64,000 bases of DNA. It comes from Ziziphus jujuba (taxonomy: Eukaryota; Streptophyta; Magnoliopsida; Rosales; Rhamnaceae). Below the pieces are notes generated by a model. That model had not been told where the DNA came from, searched no databases, and saw only the letters and a program-made list of their open reading frames with translations. This document shows, in pieces, positions 49,100 to 61,333 of this stretch; the stretch's first letter is position 1; each line of letters opens with the position of its first letter. Where the stretch lies: positions 12,641,001-12,705,000 of the forward strand of contig NC_083389.1 of NCBI RefSeq assembly GCF_031755915.1, written 5' to 3'. The position numbers were made by a program, and so were the translations under genes.

Positions 49100-50491
49100 T
49101 TACTTTTGGTTGACAATCTCATGCAGACCAAGTACAAACTTATCAATATACCCACTCGTGAAACCAGGTTTCCCTAATACTTCCTTCAACCTTACGTGGT
49201 TCTTCTTCACCAAAATACCCACCTCACTATCTCTATTCATCACAGATTTTATAGCCTTGCTCAAACTCTCTTTTGTAAACCATCCTTTATCTTCCCTCTC
49301 CACTTTCACCGCAACTTTCAGCTCTTCAACCAACAGGTTAGTATTAATCACCTGGTCACCCAAATGTGGCACCAAAACAACCTGTTTGTCACTCATCAAA
49401 GACTCCCACATGGATCCAAACCCACAATGGTTCACAAAACACCCAACCGATGGATGACTCAGTATCTGCGGCTGCTGAACCCAACCACCATGAACCACAC
49501 CTCTCCCTCTCACCCTCTCTTCGAACCCTTCAGGCAATGCCTCTTCTATAGTCTGGCAGCCAATTGGAGGTTTCAAAGCTATAAAAAATGGCAACCCAGT
49601 AAGCTCGAACCCTAATACCAGTTCTTGGAATTGGTCTTTCTCGAGAACAAGCTGGCTTCCAAATGCACAAAACACAACCGTATCAACCTCGAACCCGCCG
49701 AGCCAATTAGCCCACCGATCTTCCAAAGGTGTGATAACCAACTCCGGCAAAACCGAACCGGTTAGCAGCAAAGGCTTACCGTAATGATTTCCGATGAAGT
49801 CGCAGAATCCATCTTCGAGTTCTCTACACGTTCTTATAGATAGAACATCGCAATTCTTCATGGAGATAAATATTCGATCGTAAAAGGAAGCGATCCCAAC
49901 TCCCGGTGACCGACTGATATGTAAAAGCGAGTGAACAAATTCATATCTATCATAACCGCGAAGTTTGTTGATAAATGAAGCAGGGAAGTCATTGGGAAGC
50001 TTGGAAAGATCTTCCTGTGTTAGTGTTGTAATTTCGGGTACAATTCGTTGGAGAACAAGTGGCATTGTCAAAGATGCTGCCGAAATCACATGGAAGCAAA
50101 CGGATATCAATCCGAGTTGCTTTGTGATATCCGGAATCCAATGAACCAAATCATGGAAAACGAAATGGGGCTTGGTTTTGGACAAATGTTCTTCTACTTG
50201 GGCTCGAGTGAGATCGATAGCCACGGCCAATGGATGGCCCATTGGATCTTCGGGCATATCGGAGGCCGTCTCCGCCCCGATAGGGAGGCCTTCGATATCG
50301 GCAAGGATGATGGTGTGAATGTTTATGAGGTTTGGGTGGAGAATAAGATGTTGGAGACGAAGAGCGGTGTTGTTGGGCAACAGGATAGAAATTCTATGGC
50401 CTCTGCCTGCGAGCTCATTAGCAATATGGATGAATGGGGTAATGTGGCCTATGGCCAACCATGGCACCATGGCTACTTCAAATTTTGCCAT
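49100..50491 (-). CDS. UDP-glycosyltransferase, UGT79-type
   Basis: An intact, intronless, 463-residue family-1 glycosyltransferase of the UGT79 group, whose members add a second sugar to flavonoid or anthocyanin glycosides from UDP-sugars in the cytosol. Seen: catalytic His16 in the N-terminal GHITPFIHIANELAGRGH, its probable partner Asp114 (FVFHDLVHWIPD), and a complete 44-residue PSPG box from W337 to Q380 (WVQQPQILSHPSVGCFVNHC to HLGDQ). Q380 as last residue is usual for UDP-glucose users, but UGT79 members also take UDP-xylose or rhamnose, so the donor is uncertain. Acceptor unknown. The start at 50491 gives the standard length. A closely related gene copy begins 1.9 kb to the right and is cut by a transposon, so this was a tandem UGT pair. 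Confidence 0.92.
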   Translation of the reverse strand: MAKFEVAMVPWLAIGHITPFIHIANELAGRGHRISILLPNNTALRLQHLILHPNLINIHTIILADIEGLPIGAETASDMPEDPMGHPLAVAIDLTRAQVEEHLSKTKPHFVFHDLVHWIPDITKQLGLISVCFHVISAASLTMPLVLQRIVPEITTLTQEDLSKLPNDFPASFINKLRGYDRYEFVHSLLHISRSPGVGIASFYDRIFISMKNCDVLSIRTCRELEDGFCDFIGNHYGKPLLLTGSVLPELVITPLEDRWANWLGGFEVDTVVFCAFGSQLVLEKDQFQELVLGFELTGLPFFIALKPPIGCQTIEEALPEGFEERVRGRGVVHGGWVQQPQILSHPSVGCFVNHCGFGSMWESLMSDKQVVLVPHLGDQVINTNLLVEELKVAVKVEREDKGWFTKESLSKAIKSVMNRDSEVGILVKKNHVRLKEVLGKPGFTSGYIDKFVLGLHEIVNQK

Positions 50492-52342
50492 TGCTTTTCC
50501 AGCTACTTGTCACTGATCAGTTTTGTCTAGTATTCTATTTCGTTGTCGCATACATATAGTGGCTTTCTCAACTGTGCATGTCTGGAATTTTAGAATCTGA
50601 ATGCAGCGTAGGATATAGATTCTATATAGAGTTTGCTATATATAGATAAATAACGTTGAGCCTGCAAATATGTAAATATCTTTGAGACAGATTATTGTTT
50701 TTATTTATATACTTTTTATTCTTCAATCATTTTGTTCTTCTCATTTATGTGATATATATAGGAAATAGGGATTAAAGGGTACAGATAAGGATCCATATAA
50801 ACATGGGATGGATAATCTGCATCCACATGTAATATCTTTATAAAAATAAATAATTATTTTCATTTATGTACTTTTTCCCTTAATTTGCTTACTTCTGTCT
50901 ATATATAATGTGGTGAAAAAGGATTGCAGGAATAGAAATAAAGCTGGGATAGGTAACCTCGGCGTCCATATATTACTATAAATGTCGTACAGTTAAAGAT
51001 ATTATTAATTTGTTACTAGTAATAAGGAAATAATGTATCATGGTATGCAATATTAATATATATGATGTGCTTTTTCTTTTTTTTTTTTTTACAATAAAGA
51101 ATGACAGATAAATGTCTCCGGTGTTTTTTTTTTTCCTATTTTTAAAAAATAAAAACAATAATCATTAATTGTTTTTCTTTGAGAACAGACTTATGCCAAA
51201 AACCAGTATTTCCGCTCGCAAATATCCAAAGTTTAAAATTTGCAAACCCATTATCAATAATAATAATAATTATTATTTTGATTTCCAATGATTTTTTAGA
51301 TTTTTTTAAGAAATTATTTTAAAGTTTATTTATCCATTAAAATGCAGTGATAATTAATGTTATATATTATTTGATCATTAAATAAAGTGAAATACTTGGC
51401 TCTTGTAGTACTATTCTATGATAACATGTCTCACTATTTGTTACATAATTTATTTAGTAAAGGACAATACTTGCTTTACCGTGAAGGAATTCCTACTTAC
51501 CTTCTTGTGTCACTTCATTAGTGATTTATAAGTGTTTTTATTATAATCAATGCATATCTTTTAATTAATATTGTAGACCGGGTAGCTATATAAATAATGT
51601 TGCTTTTCAACAATTATTTTTAAACATTGTTTCATAATCTATGAGATTTTAACAATTTTCATAGTAGCCTAGCATTTTCATTCTTGTCCTCTATATCAAT
51701 TCCGAGAGTTGTTTTCTTCTACTTAGAAAATTTTATACACGAATAAATTTAACTAATTCCAGCTCCAACTCTTTGAGAATAAATTTTTTGGGTTTAAAAA
51801 ACATGCTGATAACGAAAGTACATTAGATCCATGTTCTCTCGTGGTTTGTTAATGAATAGTATGAATCTTCATATTTTCATATTTATCTTATTTCATATAC
51901 ATACGGTATATTAGAAACAGAGGCACGGGTTTTGAACTTTTGCTAGCATGTTTGAATGGAAAAAAAGACCAAATTTTAAAAATGATCATATTAATAATAT
52001 CAAAATATCATTTATACATTGCTCTTAACAGGCCAAACGATAATTTCTATGTCTTCCCACATTGAGCAAGATAATTGAAGCAAAAAATTAATCAATTAGC
52101 GTTTCTCTGCAGTATTGATTCGGGAGAACTGCAAGCAATTTTAAATTGCATATTATAATATATTATGTATATGTTACCCAAGTGATTCCGAAATTTTAAT
52201 TGCTTTAAAGCAATTATTCCATTATTCTTATTGAAATAGAACAACTACAATGTGCAAAGAAATTGAAAAACATAAACAGCAAAGTCAACCAATTAATTGC
52301 TTAAAGCCTATTCATGCCCTTTGATTTATCTTCTTCTACTTT
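50492..52342. other. Intergenic DNA between tandem UGT copies
   Basis: UGT promoter on the minus strand (TATA-like CTATATATAG at about 50636-50645), then AT-rich DNA with T/A tracts and (TAA)n near 51256-51275. No gene recognised. Confidence 0.5.
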
Positions 52343-52454
52343 TTAGTTCGCAAGCTCTTCCAAACTCTGGACAAATCTATCAACATACCCACTTGAGAAA
52401 CCCAATTTAATCAATTTTTCCCTAAGCTCTAAATGATTTTTCTTCAACAAAATG
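52343..52454 (-). pseudogene. C-terminal remnant of a second UGT79-like gene, cut by the CACTA element
   Basis: On the minus strand, stop codon TAA at 52345-52343 is preceded by 36 codons that align with the C-terminus of the intact UGT (LLKKNHLELREKL and GFSSGYVDRFV against LVKKNHVRLKEVL and GFTSGYIDKFV). The similarity ends exactly at the base before the CACTACGTG terminus at 52455. The coding frame is open up to the junction, so the gene was probably intact before insertion. The remaining 5' part should lie beyond the right end of the element, outside the window. The last three bases (ATG, 52452-52454) are the expected size for a CACTA target duplication. Confidence 0.88.
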
Positions 52455-52838
52455 CACTACGTGAAAATTAAAATCTAGTGATACCCACTTAGCGACGTTA
52501 TGAAATAAATGTGTCTAAGAAAATAAAACCTCGACTCTAAGATTAATGCATCAGTAAAAATGCAATAAATAGACAACGCATCCAAAAAATATCGATGTCA
52601 ATAAGTCGCTAGAAACAACAACACATGACGCATCCGTTAAGAGTTGCTGAATATTCAGCTAAACAGAATCGCCTTTAATAGAGTGCGTATATTTTATATG
52701 AATTATATTGTTTAAATGCTACACTAATGAAAACTATTAATCAATCTGATTTTCTTTCAACTTTAAAAACCAATGAAATTATTTAAGAAAAATAACAGAG
52801 CTGAATTTTTATTTTTTTTTGTTCCCACATTATTGATA

Positions 52839-54235
52839 TCCGGTGATGCTTAACAAACTCTATGCGTCGCTTGTTAACTTATTAATTTTTTTTTGGTTTT
52901 TTGTAAATATTAATCAGTTGATTTTCTTTCAACTTTAAATAACAAGTGAAAATATTTAAGCAGCATCACAGAGTTTTTTTTTTTTTTCAAAAATATATTC
53001 ATCAGGCGACGCATAGGCATATTATGTGTCACCTGATGCCCTTATATTTATTTATTTTTCTTTTTCATAAAATATTAATCAATCTGATTTTCTTTCAACT
53101 TTAAAAACCAATGAAAATATTTAAGAAAAATAATAGAGCTGGATTTTTATTTTTTTGGAACCACATTATTGATATCAGGCAACACATAACAAACTCTATG
53201 TGTCGCCTGTTAACTTATTAATTTTTTATTTTTTATTTTTTTATAAATATTAATAAGTTGATTTTCTTTTAAATTTAAATAACAAGTGAAAATATTTAAG
53301 CAGCATCATAGAGCTTTTTTTTTTTTTCAAAAATATTAGTATCAGGCGACACAGAAATATTGTAGGTTGCTTGATGCCCTTATATTTATTTATTTTATTT
53401 TTCATAAAATATTAATCAATCTGATTTTCTTTCAACTTTAAAAACTAGTGAAAATATTTAAGAAAAACAACAGAGCTGGATTTTTATTTTTTTGGTCCCC
53501 ATATTATTGATATCCGGCGACGCATAATCAACACTATGCATCACGTGTTAACTTATTAATTTTTTTTTTTTGGTTTTTTGTAAATATTAATTAGTTGATT
53601 TTCTTTCAACTTTAAATAACAAGTGAAAATATTTAATCAGCATCACAGAGCTTGTTTTAGTTTTTTATTTCAAAAATATTAGTATCAGGCGACGCATAGG
53701 CATATTGTGCGTCGCCTAATGCCCTTATATTTATTTATTTCTTTTTTCATATAATATTAATCAATATGATTTTCTTTCAACTTAAAAAATCAGTGAAAAT
53801 ATTTAAGAAAAATAACAGTGTTGGATTTTTATTTTTTTAGAACACACATTATTGATATTAGGTGACGCATAATCAACATTATGCGTCGCCTGTTAACTTA
53901 TTAATTTTTTTTTTGGTTTTTTTGTAAATATTAATCAGTTGATTTTTTTTTAAACTTTAAATAATAAGTGAAAATATTTAAGTAGCATCATAGAGTTTTT
54001 TTTTTTTTCCAAAAAATATTTGTATCAGGCGACGCATAGTTATATTGTGCATTGCCTGATGCCCTTATATTTATTTATTTTCCTTTTTCATAAAATAATA
54101 ATCAATCTGATTTTCTTTCAACTTTAAAAACTAGTGAAAATATTTAAGAAAAATAATAGAGCTGGATTGTTATATTTTTGGTCCCCATATTATTGATATC
54201 AGGCGACGCATAAACAACTCTATGCGTCGCCTGTT

Positions 54236-54290
<55 letters not shown>

Positions 54291-55325
54291 TTTGTAAATA
54301 TTAATCAATTGATTTTCTTTCAACTTTAAATAAAAAGAGAAAATATTTAAGCAGCTTCACAAAGGTTCTTTTTGTTTTTTTTTTAAAAAATATTTGTATC
54401 AGGCGATGTATATGCGTATTGTGTGTCACCTGTTCACTATAAATTTATTTATTTTTCTTTTTCATAAAATATTAATCAATCTGATTTTTTTTCAACTTTA
54501 AATAACAAGTGAAAATATTTAAGCAGCATCAGAGAGCTTGATTTTTTTTTTTTGGGTACAAAATATTTGTATCAGGCGACATACAATCACGTTGTGCGTT
54601 GCCTGTTACCTTTTTATTTTATTGTATTTTTTTTTTGGTTTTTTTAAAATATTAATCAATCTGTTTTACTTTCAATTTAAAATAACCAGTAAAAATGTTT
54701 AAGAAGAATAACTGTGTTGTTTTTTTTTTTTTTTGGGTTTTATTTGCATTATTTGTATAAGGCATATTGTGCGTCGCTTGTTACAATTTAATTTAATTTA
54801 ATTAATTTATTTGGTTTTCTAAAAATATTAATCAATCTGTTTTACTTTCAACTTCACATAATCAGTTAAAATATTTAAGAAGCATAACTATTCTGGTTTT
54901 TGTTTTCTTTGCATTATTTGTATCAGGCGGTGCATAAGTGTATTGTGCGTCACCTGTTACCCTTTTATTTTTTTATTTTTTGGTTTTCTGAAAATATTAA
55001 TCAATTTGTTTTACTTTCAACTTCAAATAACCAGTTAAAATATTTAAGCACATAACTGTGATGGTTTTTTTTTTCTTTGTTTTTTTTGCATTATTTGTAT
55101 CAGGCAACGCTCAAGTATATTGTGCGTCGACTGTTCACCTTTTATTTTATTTTTAATTTTTTTTGTTTTCTAAAAATATTAATCAATCAATTTTACTTTC
55201 TACTTCAAATAACCATTTAAAATTTTTAAGCAGCGTAACTGTGCTCGTTTTTGTTTTGTTTTGTTTTTTTTTTTCAATTTGTTTTGCAATATCAGGCGAC
55301 GCACAAGCATCTTGTCCATTTTGTG
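52839..55325 (+). repeat. Left subterminal array of palindromic GGCGACGC repeats
   Basis: About 16 imperfect palindromes of the form GGCGACGCATA..loop..TATGCGTCGCC, spaced 163-200 bp (starts near 52840, 53003, 53169, 53341, 53513, 53683, 53858, 54023, 54197, 54397, 54568, 54750, 54921, 55097, 55285). A conserved linker lies between them (AATCAATCTGATTTTCTTTC, AAAATATTTAAG). In the left half two types alternate: one ends TCGCCTGTTAAC, the other TCGCCTGATGCCC, giving a higher-order unit of about 340 bp. An (AT)n tract at 54239-54285 interrupts it. Such arrays are where TNPA-type proteins bind in En/Spm elements. Confidence 0.9.
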
Positions 55326-55511
55326 TTTCAACTCTTTTAATTATTTTTAATATTGTTTGAATTTTTGTAAAATTGGTATGTTTAAGACCAAAGTTCATGC
55401 AAAACAAATATTACCTTATGAGCGATTTTTACAAATTGGTCTATGATATTTTATATGTACGAATAAAAGCTATTAACAAAAGCTAGCTATTTCACTATCA
55501 TGCATAGATAT

Positions 55512-58500
55512 TCATTGGTTTGAGATACTTGTGATCATCGCTGTTGCCCATTCATCTCTAAATTCGTTGACATTTTCAGCTTGTAACCAAGTGACACCTT
55601 CATACTGAACATGAGAAACTTATGTTAATACATATACAAATAATCATAAATATTAATTATTACATAATAGAAATATGATGAAATCATTAAATTAATAATA
55701 ATTTACCATTCCTCTTAAGTCACAGGGAGGAACTTTGCTCCTAATGATATCTCGCATTATCATCATAATATAATAACCGCATTCCCTACTCCCGGGTTGC
55801 ATAGGTGTCTAAACTTGCAAACAGTAAATTATGTGTAATATTAGATACGAATATATACAAGTATTTAAATTAACTAACAACTAATAATGCTAAGTTTATA
55901 TATATAATAATTACCTTAGTATTTTGCCACCAAAGTTTCTTTTCAGATGTCTTTCCTTGGTTCCATGCAACGAAGGAACTATATAGAAATATAAATATTG
56001 TATAAGATTATATTGTAGCTTCAAAAGTACAAATCCAATATAAGAACAATTAATTAAAAAAATTAGAGTTATTAACTTACTCGTCGATCAAAGTTTTTAG
56101 ATCCTTATCAATTATATTCTTATGAGTCTTCAAAGAATCAAAAAACCATGCTACTGCTTTGTATAAATCAACAACACAAAGTATCCAATGATTCCTAAAA
56201 ACATTAATAAATATTTTAGTTAATATGATATTTTTTGAAATTAATATTTTCACAGCATAATTCAATTAAAACTAACACAATATTACCTTGCACAGTAGGG
56301 AAAGGACCATAGTTGATTATTTCTTGCATCTTGCCATCTACTCAATTTATTTATCATCCGTTCATGAGGGTTTGGATGACCAACCGAAGCAATAATATCT
56401 AGATGAACAAAACAATAATTTCCTTTGAAGGACCTCGTCAAACCCTCACATAAATGCCTACATAATCCGATTACAAGTAATTATAGTGTTTATAATTAAT
56501 TAAATTGAAGAATTAGTTATGGACACATCCAAATTTAGGTTACATTATGTAGAACAAGATGCATTCGGAAGATAATTCTTGCATGTAACAAAAATCGTTT
56601 ATATCACTCCTCGCTATGCCCAACTGTTGTTCTTCCCTAAAGATTTCTTTTTTCATATTAAAAAACCATAAATGATCGCTATCGATGTCCTTAATCCGAC
56701 GTAGCAACTCTCGGATCGTTGGGGTAACGACTAAAGGATCAACATTATCATCTTGATCATTCTTAACATTTGACCTGTTCGAGCTTCCCTACAAATATCA
56801 ACAAACAACATTTAAAGTAGAACAAAAATGAAATTATTTTAAACTTCATTATTATATACAAAAACGAAATTATTTTAAACTTCATTATTATATATAGCTG
56901 CATCGAACAATACCTCCTTAGATGGCAAGATAACAAGATCTCTTGGCCATACAACAAATGCACCTTCAGCATCACCAACACATATGATGTCAAATGACGG
57001 AATAGGAAAAGGTGCAAATCCATCAATAACGTCATCAATAGTGACCTTATAATTTGCTGCACCTAGCTTCACACCATGGCACATATTCGTTGGCAGCGAA
57101 GGTACCAAAGTGCCACATGCTACTATATGGCCAACATTGCCTTGTGCAAGATTGCATTTTACACCCTGCAAAGTAAAAAAAAAATAAAAAAATTAATATA
57201 TGTTCACATGACAATATTCCTTCAACTTAAAGACTCGATCCCATGACCTCATGGCGGTAGGTAGGGCTCTTCAACCATGGGAGCTATATAGATAATAATA
57301 ATCCACTTAAACATATATATATATATATACAATGAAATAATTACCTCAGGATAGATAGGATGAGCATCAACCCTAGATGTAGAATGGGTCCCATGAGCAG
57401 CAACATCATCGACTTGGGTCCTAGGAGCATCAACATCATCGGCTGGGGGGGTCACTTGAGCAGCAACATCATCGACTTGGGTTCCAGGAGTAGCAACATC
57501 ATCGGCTGGATGAGTGAGTGACGGAATGTCAATACCACATGCCGATATGAGCGCATCAACTTGGGCAGCGCTTCTGCTGCTTGAATTTTTGACTATCGCC
57601 ACCAGACCTTTGAGCAGCATCTCATAGACTGCATTGTTTCCACTTCCCTCTGACTTAGTCTTTTTTTGTGAACTCGGCTTAGGAGTATGGAAAAAGTTAG
57701 TTACCATGTATCCTTTGCCTCAACCCCTAAGCCTACATCCATACTCCTCTTTTCCCAAAGCTTGTGTGAGGATATCCACCGGAGGTGAAGGTTGAATTTC
57801 TCCTTTTGTTGCCTTCTTCTTTAAGTCATTCTACAATATATTTTTTAAATGATTAAATATATCAGTTTATATAATAATAAACTAAATAATAATATATGCA
57901 ACAAATAGTCATAAAAAATACAATACTCATAATTTTTTTCGCTACATGTTTAGTTTCTTCATTTGCATATTTGCCATCCTTCCCCATACATGCCCGTATC
58001 CATAGGTCATCTTGATCTACATAATCTTCAATGCCTCTTTCAAGTTGCTTCAAAAGTTACAAATAACTTAATTTTAATAATGCAAGTGAGTAACAATTAA
58101 AAAATTAATATGGTTAAATGTAAATAAAAATAAATTGCATACAATGGCTCTTTCTAATCTCGCGTAGCCCATTGCACCCATCCTATGCCGATACTTGTTT
58201 AATTGCCATTTTTTCGAATATTTTGGACTTGATGCCTACAAAAGTTATAAACATACATATTAGAAAACCTAAATAATTTAAGTAACCATAACAAATTTTA
58301 ATTTTTATATAAATAATGAGAGCGCAATTTAATACAACATTAACGTGCATTAAATAAAACTATACCTGGAATTTATCCAACAACCTTTGTTGTACAAAAT
58401 CATCCCACACCTCTTGGCTTATGAATTCATACATTGAGGGTCGATGCTTCAAATTTTCGGGTGTGTCAATATATGGTCGAACAAAATATCTATATAAGTA

Positions 58501-59068
58501 ATTCTTAAATTTTCTCCATTTGTCACAACAATCTTTTAAAGTTACTTTCCTAAAACTATCATCTTTACCCGTATATTGCTGCAAAATTAAAATATATATA
58601 TTTAGTAACATTAATTGACAAGTAAATGCGATAAGTTAGAAATGCAAGTAAAATGCATAGAAGCTACAAATGCAAAAAAGGAATTACAAAATCTTCATCA
58701 ATTAAATATGATTCATAATAAACAATATTTAACAATAATGCACTCCGTACCTTTATTGATGCCCATAGGTTATCTTTTAACCTATCTGACACATCTCTTC
58801 AATTAGATATATTAATTGGTATTGTGCTCTTAGCCAACGAGCCCCCCAAATTGTTCAGTCGAACGGCCTCAGAGTTAATAGCAACTCCAACCTCATTATA
58901 TTGAGGTTCCAAGCTTTTGTTTCCTGCAAAATACTTCCTAAGGCCTTTCATTGTTGTAGTCTCTTGTTTTCTACACCTTAGGGATGACGTATTCGGTCTT
59001 TCCATATCACTGGATGGTGATGCAGCGCCATCCCCATCCAAGAGGACATGTTCATTAAAAGGATCCAT
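55512..59068 (-). pseudogene. CACTA ORF2: Transposase_24-like / DUF8039-like / Ulp1 (C48) protease protein
   Basis: A 12-exon gene (minus): 59068-58751, 58578-58366, 58235-58143, 58047-57922, 57830-57345, 57165-56914, 56788-56544, 56457-56287, 56194-56081, 55978-55915, 55808-55707, 55604-55512. All junctions are GT-AG and in phase, 759 codons in total. Exons 1-5 are a plant Transposase_24-type protein (LKDNLWASIK, QEVWDDFVQQR, HRMGAMGYARLERAI, LWIRACMGKDGKYANEETK, DILTQALG). Exon 6 resembles DUF8039 (NVGHIVACGTLVP, GDAEGAFVVWPRDLV). Exons 8-11 are the Ulp1/SENP cysteine protease with His (RNHWILCVVDLY), Asp (WFFDSLKTH) and Cys (GSRECGYYIM) present. Two in-frame TGA codons, 58801-58799 and 57722-57720, interrupt it. 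Exon 5 has a DDV..AP.TQVDDVAA repeat. A likely leader intron ends four bases before the ATG. Confidence 0.82.
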
Positions 59069-60194
59069 AATTCTACATACAAAAAACATAAACACAAATT
59101 AATATTACTAACAATATGAATATAGGGTGTAGTATAATTAATAAACCATTAATAACAATAATAAACAATAAATTCATGTAATTTATTTACCAAATGATGC
59201 AGTAATAGTATCTTCTCTTAACATCTATCCCCTTTAACAGTCATTCACATTTTCAAACACAAAAGGCAACCAAATCACTAATGGATTTTGAGCCGTACAA
59301 ACGACGTCGTTTTAAGACCCACAACAGAGAACTATCTGTGATACCATTGATATTTCCCATGCAATTTATAACGGCTATATCTTGAATTTAAACATATAAA
59401 CACATAATACACATATTAGCATATCATTTTGCTTTACATACAATCGAACCCCACTCAATAAATATAGCTATTTTTCAAAAAAAATTTAGCTAACCCATTG
59501 TCGACGACAAGACATGATTTTGACAACATAAAGCCCCACCAAAATAACAGTAATGAAAAAAAATAAAAAAAAAAACAGCAAACAAAATATTTTTTTTAAG
59601 CAACACATATACCACCGAACCCCAAAACGGATGAAAAACAGCACACCTTTACAATCTAGCAATCAAGAGGAACTTCAAGCCACCACAGCAGGCGACGGCG
59701 ATGGCACGGCAGAAACCCAGCAACCCAATCCCGGCGACGAGACGGCAAAAATCCTAGCCACCCAACCCCGCGACGGCGAAGTACACGACCCACCCAACCC
59801 GACGATGGCGATGGCCACGGCAAAAGGGTGAAGTGCTTCCAACCCAACCACCGGTAAGAAGAAGAAGTAGAGGAAGAAGGAACTTTGAAATTTAGGAAAG
59901 AAACCCACAAAATCCTTCAAACCCTTAAAAGAAACACGAATGCCTAATGAGAGAGTGATCCTTCAAAATCTTCTCATACTTCCTAGATTGCTTCCAACAC
60001 TCAAGTATCTGTACTTGGAGTTAATTGTTGAAAAGAAAGCCCATCGAAAAGCTTGCCATTTTATTTTTAATATTTCCTAAATATTGGGGAATAAAAAATG
60101 GTTATTAAGAACATTTTAGGGGCAAATAAAAATATTTAAAGACACAAACAAAAGAAAAAATCGAAATACAAAAGAAAAAAAAAGAAATTAAAAC
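59069..60194. other. Upstream region of ORF2 with GC-rich segment
   Basis: Contains the palindrome AAACGACGTCGTTT at about 59301-59314 (C-box core GACGTC, a bZIP-type site), a GC-rich stretch at 59680-59830 with GGCGACGGCGATGGC-like motifs and open frames on both strands, and TAGATTGCTTCCAA at 59984-59997. No gene assigned. Confidence 0.5.
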
Positions 60195-61302
60195 GGGCGA
60201 CTCATAAAGAAGAAACTACATCGCCTATCAAAAATAAAAAAGCATATAAATTTTAAGTGTTTTGAAAGTTTAAATAGAAAATAAAGTATACTTGAAAGAA
60301 AATCAGATTGATTAAAAAAATAAAAAATAAAAAACTCATTTATGTTATTTAAATATTTTTACTGGTGATTTGATGCTGAAAGAAATTAGATTGATTGGAA
60401 AAAAAAAAAACAAAAATAAAAATTTGCTAATAGGTGACGCGGAAATATGATTATGCGTTGCCTATTAAAATATGTAAAAACAAAAAAAATAATTTTTATT
60501 GTTTAAATATTTTCACTAGTGATTTGGTGTTGAAAGAAAATTAGATTGATTAATCAAAAAGAGCATGCAAAAAAAAAAAAATGCTATCAAGCGACGTATA
60601 ACTATGGTTATGCGTCGCCTGTAACCATGCTTTTGTACAAAAAAAAAAGAAAAAAAAGTTAAGTTAATATTGCTTAAATATTTTCATTGGATATTTGATG
60701 TTGAAAATAAAATCAAATTGATTTAAAAAAAAACAAAAAAAATATATTTTCTAACAGACGACGCGGAAATATTATTATGCGTCGCCTATTACCAATAACT
60801 TTATGAAAAAAAAAAAACACTCATTTATGTTGTTTAAATATTTCCACTGGTGATTTGATGCTGAAAGAAAATCAGATTGATTAAACAAAAAGAGCACCAA
60901 AAATATTCAGTTAATAAGTTACTTAAATATTTTCACTAGATATTTGATGTTAAAAGAAAATTAGATTGATTGAAAAAAAAAAAACAAAAAAAAAAGAAAA
61001 TTGCCAACAAGCGACGCTGAAATATGATTATGTGTCACCTATTAAAAATATGTCAAAAAAAAAAATACTTTTTGTTGTTTAAATATTTTCATTGGTGATT
61101 TGATTCTGAAAGAAAATCAGATTGATTAATTAAAAAGAGCACCAAGGAAAAAACAAAATAAATTGCTAACAAGCGACGCATAACTATGGTTATGCGTCGT
61201 TTGTTACCATGCTTTTGTAAAAAAAAAAAAAATGTTTAGTAAATAAGTTGCTTAAATATTTTCATAGGATATTTGATGTTGTAAAGAAAATCAGATTGAT
61301 TG

Positions 61303-61333
<31 letters not shown>

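Noticed and set aside
49041..50530. Several plus-strand open frames of 60-160 residues
   Set aside because: Antisense shadows of the intact UGT coding sequence.
58615..59102. Plus-strand open frames at 58615-58806 and 58917-59102
   Set aside because: Antisense of ORF2 intron 1 and exon 1.
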